Positions 57,110 through 64,000 of a stretch of 64,000 bases of DNA are shown here, piece by piece. Where the stretch lies: contig CM077826.1 in assembly GCA_039720395.1 (NCBI GenBank), positions 28,228,430 to 28,292,429 of the forward strand. The letters run 5' to 3'. The notes beneath the pieces were generated by a model. That model had not been told where the DNA came from, did no database searches, and saw only the letters and a program-made list of their open reading frames with translations. This DNA comes from Liquidambar formosana. Taxonomy: Eukaryota > Streptophyta > Magnoliopsida > Saxifragales > Altingiaceae. A program made the position numbers and the translations under genes. The first letter of the stretch is position 1; every line of letters starts with the position of its first letter.

Positions 57110-57628
57110 GTAGGTATTTCTCTTCCCATTATGAATGGTTTAACGATCATATTGTCAAGGTCTTCCAAGAAGAATATGGCATACATCCATAGGCACCACA
57201 TCAAACCAAACCTCATCAAAGTGACACCAAACACCCCTTGGTAACTTTGATCTCACTCCCCTTTTTGAACCAAGAAAGCTTGTAAGGATGGGCATGTTCA
57301 TGAGTTCGAAGTGCAACTTGTCTACTACTTCTTGAGAAACTACATTTTCCCAACTTCCTCCATCTATAATCACGTTGCAAACCCGATCTCCAATGCTACA
57401 AGTTGTATAGAAAACATTGTTTCTCACCCAATCTTCCTCAGTCTCATGCTTGGGAACAAGAAGAGTCTTTCTCATCATAAGTGCCATGCCATCTTCATGA
57501 TCAAAATCACCACCAATCTCCTCATTTAAGGGCTGGTCATAGGTTGGTGGCACATCAAGACATATATTTTCATCAATTTCTTCCATCAAAAGTGTTTTAT
57601 TTCGCTCCCCCATGGTCCTCCAATCCAT
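57110..57628 (-). pseudogene. Gypsy-type retroviral-like aspartic protease
   Basis: Landmarks are FYTTCSIGDRVCNVIIDGGSW (catalytic DGG), ENVVSQEVVDKL and DVVPMDVCHILLGRP, followed by a stop in place of Trp and then QYDR. This is the wording of plant Ty3/gypsy protease. The RT that should follow is absent. Confidence 0.85.
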
Positions 57629-57649
57629 AGACCTGTGGCCGGGTTCCCC

Positions 57650-58693
57650 ACACTTAAAAACACTTGAAATTCCCTCCTTGGAACTGATTTCCAGCCCCTA
57701 CACAACGCACAGTAGGCTGATTTTGAGTAGGAGCAGCAGCTTGAGCAACGTTTGCTTGTTCTCCTGCACCCACATGACTTCCCTTTTCAACTTGTGTTGA
57801 ATTTTCACCTCTAGAGTAGCTTTGGTATGGCTGTCCAGCCTTGGAATTGCCTTGTAGTTGCTGTCCAATTCTAGAAACATTCCGATTGTGTTGCTTCTCT
57901 ACCAACAAGGCTCGGTTGTAGGCTTCCGAAACGGTCCACAAAGGATGCAACACAAGAACATCATAAATGGAAGGCTTAAGGCGACTCAAATACCTTGCCA
58001 CCATTTGTTCTTCACTCTCATTGAGATCAACCCTTGCAAGTAGTTGATAAAAAGCCTCGGTGTAATCATCAACACTCCCAAGTTGTCTAAGGTTATGCAA
58101 CTTCTTGTACAAAGTTTGCATATAGTTGTAGGGAATATAATGGTGCTTTAGCTTCTTTTTCATCTTGCTCCACTCTCTAATCTTGCCTTTCCCACTTCTT
58201 TAACGAACCATTTGTAGTTGTTCCCACCAAGAAGATGCACTTCCTTGAAGGCGAATAGAAACTAACTTCACTTTCCTTTCATCGGAAACTCATAATACTA
58301 AAAAATTCTTCTGATAGAATAAAGCCAATCAAAAAATTCATCCGGATTTAAGCTTCCTCTAAACACCAGAATGTCAATTTTGATATTATACTCCAACTTG
58401 GAGTCTTGCTTCACCATAAAGGGTCTTCTTCTTTGGTGGACGCCAAAGGGATTCTCAAAAGAAGTATCGGTGTCCTCGGACTCATAATTGACCTCACTAA
58501 GAGGTTGGAGTCGATGAACCATCTCCGTCAAGACCTCGATTTGCCTTCTCAATTCTCCAATCTTATCTCCTTGTTGCTGGTTTTGCTGGTTGTCATCATT
58601 TCTACCCTTTTAAGGGTGATTTTCAACCCCAAAGTCGATGTCCATGGCATTTCCTCTACCCTTTCCTCTCCTACCATTGCCTCATTGAGCCAT
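57650..58693 (-). pseudogene. Gypsy-type gag, broken
   Basis: Starts at ATG 58691-58693, followed by an early stop (MAQ*). Landmarks are GKGRGNAMDIDFG, ELRRQIEVLTEMVHRLQPL, IDILVFRGSLNPDEFFDWL, a frameshift near 58300-58170, then LYKKLHNLRQLGSVDDYTEAF, ARYLSRLKPSIYDVL and a zinc knuckle CFKCGEPGH (57650, across a one-base shift) whose last Cys is changed. Confidence 0.88.
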
Positions 58694-58779
58694 AATAGCA
58701 ATATGAGCTCAAATAGTGATCTAAAATGCAGCAATTGTAGCCAAACAAAAGTGACCTCACAGAAGCTTCAACAGTAGTA

Positions 58780-61000
58780 GTATACAGAGTAATCGAAGGA
58801 CCATAATAGAATCTCGATCACAATCGAAGAAGCTAGATTGCTAGAAGAAGCTACAACTTCAATTATGTATTTGTACACAGCGTCAACTGTTACAGAACAA
58901 CAGCAAATTGTACACGAGTGTACAAAACTCAAGTACGACTAGAGTTCTTAACTGAAATCGACCTTCACTTCACTACCAAGAAGAGTTCGAAGCTTTCGAT
59001 AACAGCTATGGGTTGCAACCAAGGACTTTAATATCGATATCGATGGATATATCGAGGGTCCAAAAATATGGATATATGGGATATATCGTTGGATATATCG
59101 ACAATATCGATATCGTTTTAAAGATATGGTGGATATTATGAGTTAAACACTGATATTTTTATTGAAACTCTGGGAAACAATGATTTGGACTCTAATACAC
59201 AATCTAGCATCAAAATATTGCAATTTAAATGTGTATAATATAAATATGTGTTGTGTAGGGCATATAAAGTGTATTGCGCTGAGAAAATAAATCATATAAA
59301 CTTATGAAAATTTATCCATTTTTTTTTCTATAAAGTAAATAAAATTATTGTTGAAAAGAAAAGAGCAGCCTGCATGCTTTCATACACTAGTGAGTGCATG
59401 TGATAGTGTGAAACCAAACTTAAAATTGCATAAGCATATGACCGAAAATTTCATTACATATATATATATATATATATATAGTTATTTATTTATTTATATG
59501 CATTATCAAATTGTGGAAGGCAAAAGTAACAGCATTTCATTTTTAAAGTTAAATAAGAGTACTTGCTTCAAAAAGATGGTCAAAACAAGGAAGAAATGGT
59601 CAAATAATTGATGGTTAAAAAGGTAGTGGGAAACAAAAAGGTCAAAAAGTCATGCTTTTATTTAATGCTAACTGAAGTAGTCTAATTGTTCACATGAAGG
59701 GCTGGACAAAGCAACCAGATTCTTGCAGGAATGTAGCCTTTATAAAGTAGCAGAGAAAAAACAAAAAGAAAAAGCAAATGATAAGGGAAGTCAGGGAACC
59801 ACTTCAATACTTCAGAGTTGAATTTGATTTTTTTTTTTTTAAAAACACAAAGAAACAGAACAAAAGAAAAAACGTAAGTCATTAGTCATGACTCATTACT
59901 TTATTAAGGGAAGTCAGGGAACCACTTCGAAAAGCAAAACAAAAGGATTATAAAAGGAAAAAAATAAATAAAAAAAGAAAAGAAGGAAGATTCCATCAAA
60001 AGCAAAACAGAACAGGTTTCTTTCTTCTTTTCTTCTTTTTTCTCCCCTCCTACTCTTTCTCTTGACCAAGAAACCCACTGAGCACACCCATCGACACCCT
60101 TTTTCTATGCAAGCAAGCAAGCACACCCAGATGGCCAGCGAGATCTATACTTTAGAGCCACCAGATTTACACTCTTCATTCTTCTCTTGAGCAAACCCAC
60201 TTCAGAGAAGAAGTTGATCGTGGGAGGATTTACAACTTCAAGCTGCCGACGGTGTAAATCTGTGATGGTATGAACCAGAGCTCCTTCTTCTTCTTCTTCT
60301 TCTTCTTCTTCTTCTTCAATGGCGTTGAAATTTCGACGATATTTTCATGCATTTTCGACGATATATCGTCGATATATCTCCCACATATAGCCGAAATCCT
60401 CCATTTTTCAGAGATAAATCACAATTTATCCAATATCTTTCGATATCGACGATATATCGCGATATATCGTCGATATGTTGCATTTTCTGAATTTTTCAAA
60501 TACCGCAAGGAGATATCGTATCGAGACCCAGCGATTCGACGATATATCGTCGATATATCGCCCATTTCGACGATATTTTGGTCCATGGTTGCAACAGCAT
60601 AAGTTGAACACTTGCACCTAAAAAAATCAGGCCCTAACTGCTTCGATCAGGTCCAGAACAAGTTACGACCACAGGCTAGCAAGAATTGCGATACATGATG
60701 ACCTTCAGACTTCAATTTCGAACCCAAACAGAGCTGCGATGGAAACTGAACTACCAATACTAGAGTAGATTGTTGCAGATCTGCTTTCAATCAACCTAAA
60801 ACAAGGTTTTCTCAAACCAAACAAAGCTCGATTGAAGCTTTAGATCTAGAGAAAGACTCGACTGCTTGCTACAAAGAAGGGCAACAAACCCTAGCCAAAC
60901 CCTAGGTGAATCGACCATGGCTGGACTTCATTTCAGAACTTCGACACAGGAAAGAGAAAGAAAAGAGCACAAATTTCTCCACGACACACTTGGATCTCAA
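58780..61000 (-). promoter_or_regulatory. Leader of the gypsy-like element, split by a hAT-like copy
   Basis: Non-coding leader between the primer site (61001-61012) and gag. The true leader is 60588-61000 plus 58780-59019; the rest is the nested hAT-like element. Confidence 0.7.
59020..60587. mobile_element. hAT-like ATATCG family, copy 4
   Basis: Ends CAAGGACTTTAATATCG and, inverted, CATGGACCAAAATATCG. Perfect 8-bp TSD GTTGCAAC (59012-59019, 60588-60595). The left end matches the right ends of copies 1-3. The right 280 bp are an array of CGATATATCG/TCGACGATAT palindromes, with a (TTC)n stretch at about 60287-60318. It is inserted in the leader of the gypsy-like element. No transposase. Confidence 0.85.
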
Positions 61001-61472
61001 GCTCCAATACCAAATGATGGAATCGCACTAGAAACTCAAGCAATCTAGCTAAGAAAATGCTAGAACATGAGAGAAACAGAGAAAAATTGAAGGAAATTCA
61101 AAGGATCCATTGATTATTGGAGAGAAATTCAGCCTAAGCTCTTACAATTGCTGTTGTGGATGATTAATTTCAGGAAAAAAACTACTCTTCTGCTGGACAG
61201 ATCCTTATTTATAGGTATAAAGCTTGTCAAATGACCTTATTACCCCTTAGCTAATCCACTAATTACATGTAAACTCAAGGTAAGATAAACCATTGAAAAC
61301 AGCTGCTGGAAAATAAGACAGCCTGCCCTTTGATAATCCAAATAAGCACATTAATAGGTGGGTCCAAAGGCCCTGCTGTGGGATGGTTCCACCGTTATAA
61401 AAATAAATAAATAAATAAATGTGGACTATAAGTTAAGTAACGATGATGACCTTGCTAGTTCTTTTAAGCACT

Positions 61473-61940
61473 GTTATTAAACCCAGACCAGGACCGGCCA
61501 GTCCAACTGGTGAACCGGTGACCCGAGGCTTAGGCCGGTCCGGTTTTTCAATTGGATCGTTTTTGCAATCAAACCGCCTTAATCCGAAATAAACCGGTTA
61601 AACTGGCCGGTTTTACTTTAAAATCACATCAAACCAGTCTGGTTGGACCGGTTCTGTTTAAAAAGCCTTCTTTTGCTAACGTTGGGAATAGAAACGTGCA
61701 CCTCTTGAAGCTTGTACAAGCTCTCAACCACTAAACCATATTCTACTAATGTGAAATAACTTACAATATTAAGTATTTAATATCTAATATCTACAAATTC
61801 ATATTTCATAACTATTTTAATTTTTTTATTATTTTTTAATTATACAACTGGTCCAACTAGTGACCCGACGGTTGAACCAGTGACCCGGTGACCTGACCTC
61901 TAGACCGGGTCAATGTCCAGTCCGGGTTTAATAACTATGC
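61473..61940. mobile_element. TIR element, CCGGT-rich, 468 bp
   Basis: Ends GTTATTAAACCCAGACC and, inverted, CATAGTTATTAAACCCGGAC. Subterminal parts are full of CCGGTT/AACCGG words. Candidate 11-bp TSD TTTTAAGCACT / TTTTAAGTACT (61462-61472, 61941-61951), which suggests a Mutator-like origin. The short ORF inside has no known content. Confidence 0.6.
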
Positions 61941-62112
61941 TTTTAAGTACTTTCACTTATGACAAACTGAAAATTCATCCAATGGATAATATTTATGCTC
62001 AAAACTTCCAATTTGCACCATTTATATATGAATGAAGGAAAAGGAGGTGAAACATGACCTCTTCTTGATGAATTTTCCTCACACCATGCCCTTTGGTTGT
62101 CTTAATTTTTTA

Positions 62113-63250
62113 TGATATTAGAGCCAACCAAACCTTTAAAAAAAAACAAAAAAAAAAAAAATTTATTAAAAACGTATTCTCCACTTTATTCCTTCATGGC
62201 TGCTTCATCAACCACTCACCCCACTAAATACCCATATCCATCAGCCATGAACTTGGAAATTTGTCTCCATTAACCTGAGCCAATCCAACTTCTTGTTGTA
62301 TAAAAACCAAATCATGGGTTTGATAGAGAGCCAAGATATGATCAAACTTCACAATGGGAATCTTCCAATGTCTGAAAAGTTAAAAACAATCTCAAATGAA
62401 GAAGGTGCTAGAGAGAAATTGCTTGCCGAAAATCCAAACTACAACCTATAGAGGAGATCAAATCAACTATTTCGTGGATGGATATCTATCACCCCTTCGA
62501 GAGACGTACTTGGCTTAGTGGTTGGATTCAAGACTTCATCAAAGGTATGGAAGGCTCTTATTTAACTTTTTGCTCAAGATTCACAAGAACAAGAATCGTA
62601 ACTTGACATATTAAATTTTTATAACAAAGACGGTAAAACTATGTCTGAATATCTTCGTGTTTTAAAATTAAAAAATAAATAAATAAATATTTGCGCTGAT
62701 TTGACCACAATAAGTCAACCAATTAGCAATCACCTAAAGGTTGCATCCATATTTAAAGGATTGGCCCTGACTATGAGTCCTTTGTGACCCTAATGCTCAA
62801 ACTCCAAACCATGAAAAATCTTCACAATCCAGAGACTTTTTCTGGAAGTAAATGTTATATGGTTACACAGGAAAAATGCAAAATCACACAACTTTTGTTT
62901 TTTGTTTTTTGCTTTTTGGTTACACAGAAATTTTAATTCTAAAGGACATGGATTCGCACAAGCCATGCACCCTAACCGTGGACACATTAAGGATGAAAGG
63001 GGTGAATCTTCAAACAAGTCTACTCAATAAACAAAAAATGAAGTGCTAATATGTCAAATCTATGACAAACTAAATCACACTACCATATGATGCTACCAAA
63101 GGTCCAATCAAACCTATCAACTGGAAGACACGACCCAAGCCATTGTCACTCCCTGTATTTCAAACAGCCAAGGCAATGGCCATTCCCTGATACTAGTGCT
63201 TCTCATCACATGGTACCCAGCTGGTGGTAAACTAATTTCAAGCAATCCTT
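62113..63250 (+). pseudogene. Copia gag-protease remnant
   Basis: A degenerate primer site TGATATTAGAGCC lies at 62113. Gag follows with LLAENPNYNL, WISITLSRDVLG, FKTSSKVWKALI, the LFAQDSQEQE stretch, DYESFVTLMLKLQTM, a knuckle-like region at about 63045 (CQIYDKLNHTTI), and protease DTSASHHMV (catalytic DTG changed to DTS, about 63200). Many stops. LTRs not defined. Confidence 0.7.
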
Positions 63251-63599
63251 ACTAGCAAAATAATGGCATACTCACAAAATCACACATATTGGCTATTTGA
63301 AATTGCAAACACAGATCAAAGGGGATTAACAGTTGATGAAAATTTAATAGTTCATCAAGTTATAAGAAAATTATTATCCTTTATCTAGTTTTACATCACA
63401 ATATCTTTATGTGATTTTCTTCCTGTGGTTCTGTCATGACAATTGCCTTACTTATCAGTTGATGAGAATTGTGATGAGTTGCTTGCAAAACTTCAAGATG
63501 AATTTTATGTCTTTATTATTATTACTATCAATATGATAAAGGGTATCTATGTAATCTTACCCAAAGGCAGTATAAATAACAAAATACAAGAGAAAGAAC

Positions 63600-63601
63600 C
63601 C

Positions 63602-63647
<46 letters not shown>

Positions 63648-64000
63648 CTTCATCTATTTCTTGATTCTTAAACAAAACCAAATTGGTATCAGAGAAAACA
63701 CACAACCTATTGACAAATCAACGCAAAGAACACCGCTGAAGCAACCTTGCGGACATCAACCCTAAAGGCGCTAACGTTACTACATCAGCAAAGGCAACTA
63801 ACCCTACCACCATGGACGGTGTCACAAGGCTTATTTTTCCCACAAATTTTTACCTAGGTAAGGCACTAACTATGCCCTACTCAGTAATCCAACAACCCCC
63901 ACAAGAGAATCTAATGAATTGTAAAGATAGTGTAAGCAACATAAACCAAGGCAACACAATTTACAGGCAAAACACCCAGCCTATCTTTTCCTCAACGGAA
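63600..64000 (+). mobile_element. 5' end of another LTR retrotransposon, runs off the window
   Basis: A (CT)n tract (63605-63641) precedes TTGGTATCAGAG (primer site, 63684-63694), then a leader and an ATG at 63812 (MDGVTRL) as expected for Copia gag. The upstream LTR boundary was not fixed; it probably lies between 63300 and 63350. Confidence 0.5.

Larger units (their letters stand above)
52258..61353 (-). mobile_element. Ty3/gypsy-like retrotransposon lacking RT and integrase
   Basis: LTRs: 5' at 61015-61353 (339 bp) and 3' at 52258-about 52497 plus 56327-56411 (split by a LINE), with about ten differences by eye. TSD ATAGG at 52253-52257 and 61354-61358, inside the SINE. On the minus strand the LTR runs from TAATGTGC to TTCCATCA, an unusual TA...CA terminus. 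Primer site TGGTATTGGAGC at 61001-61012. Purine tract GAGGGGGAG next to the 3' LTR (about 56413-56424). Only gag, protease and one unknown ORF lie inside, so it depends on other elements for RT and integrase, or lost them by deletion. It is nested inside the intron of the activase-like gene. Confidence 0.88.
52103..61412 (+). mobile_element. tRNA-derived SINE split by a gypsy-like element
   Basis: 5' part 52103-52257 has an A-box-like TAGCCTAGTTGGTAAGGG and B-box GGGTTCGATTCCCC, then the AAGATTTAAGTGGG body. The 3' part (61359-61412) has TGGGTCCAAAGGCCC and an A-rich tail. The 16-bp TSD AAATAAATGTGGACTA flanks the whole at 52087-52102 and 61413-61428, which confirms that the two halves are one insertion. 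Confidence 0.88.

Noticed and set aside
59011..60595. 9-bp TSD (GGTTGCAAC) and MULE assignment for ATATCG copy 4
   Set aside because: Copy 2 shows only 8 bp, and assigning the extra G to the element gives matching CATGGAC/CAAGGAC ends, so hAT with 8 bp fits better.
60270..60602. 110-codon open frame
   Set aside because: Same cause: poly-Phe from the TTC repeat, then the palindrome array of copy 4.

Overview
The window is nuclear DNA from a flowering plant with a large, repeat-rich genome. The evidence is GT-AG introns, an overall AT-rich composition, and typical plant transposons: Copia and Ty3/gypsy LTR elements, TRIMs, plant L1 and RTE LINEs, MULEs, hAT, PIF, Stowaway, Helitron and SINE. 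The sequence alone does not fix the species. Almost every long open frame belongs to a decayed transposon. No rRNA gene, free-standing tRNA gene or CRISPR array was seen.

Two host genes are visible. (1) On the plus strand, two short exons (2551-2586 and 3206-3256) begin a gene I do not recognise. (2) On the minus strand, the last four coding exons of a rubisco-activase-like AAA+ protein lie at 51563-51669, 34787-34842, 33216-33308 and 22728-22835. They splice in frame (phases and GT-AG sites all agree) and end at a TAG stop. The introns are about 16.7, 1.5 and 10.4 kb, and the next one upstream exceeds 12 kb. Most of the window from 22.8 kb rightwards is therefore intron of one gene, filled with nested mobile elements.

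Layout. 0-2.5 kb: foldback repeats. 3306-12580: a complete MULE with 115-bp terminal inverted repeats (TIRs) and a perfect 9-bp target duplication (TSD). It holds a broken MuDR transposase, a broken neprosin-family copy and two spliced exons of an unknown gene. 12.6-22.7 kb: MITEs, a SINE, the C-terminal half of another MULE transposase and an unknown minus-strand ORF. 22.8-33.2 kb (intron): a solo LTR, a MULE relative, RTE and L1 remnants, a TRIM cluster split by a small MULE that carries a FAR1-related fragment, and a hAT-like element. 34.8-51.6 kb (intron): two adjacent TRIMs, a TRIM solo LTR split by a hAT that is itself split by a second hAT-like element, an endogenous pararetrovirus RT fragment hit by a Stowaway MITE, a Copia element hit by a 2.7-kb solo LTR, a SINE, a MITE and further TIR elements. 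51.7-64 kb (intron): a SINE split by a Ty3/gypsy-like element that lacks reverse transcriptase; that element is split in turn by an L1 and by a hAT-like element. Copia remnants follow.

The most notable items are the nested insertions dated by exact TSDs, four copies of a hAT-like family whose ends are packed with CGATATATCG palindromes, the gene-capturing MULEs, the RT-less gypsy element with an unexplained ORF, and the pararetrovirus fossil.
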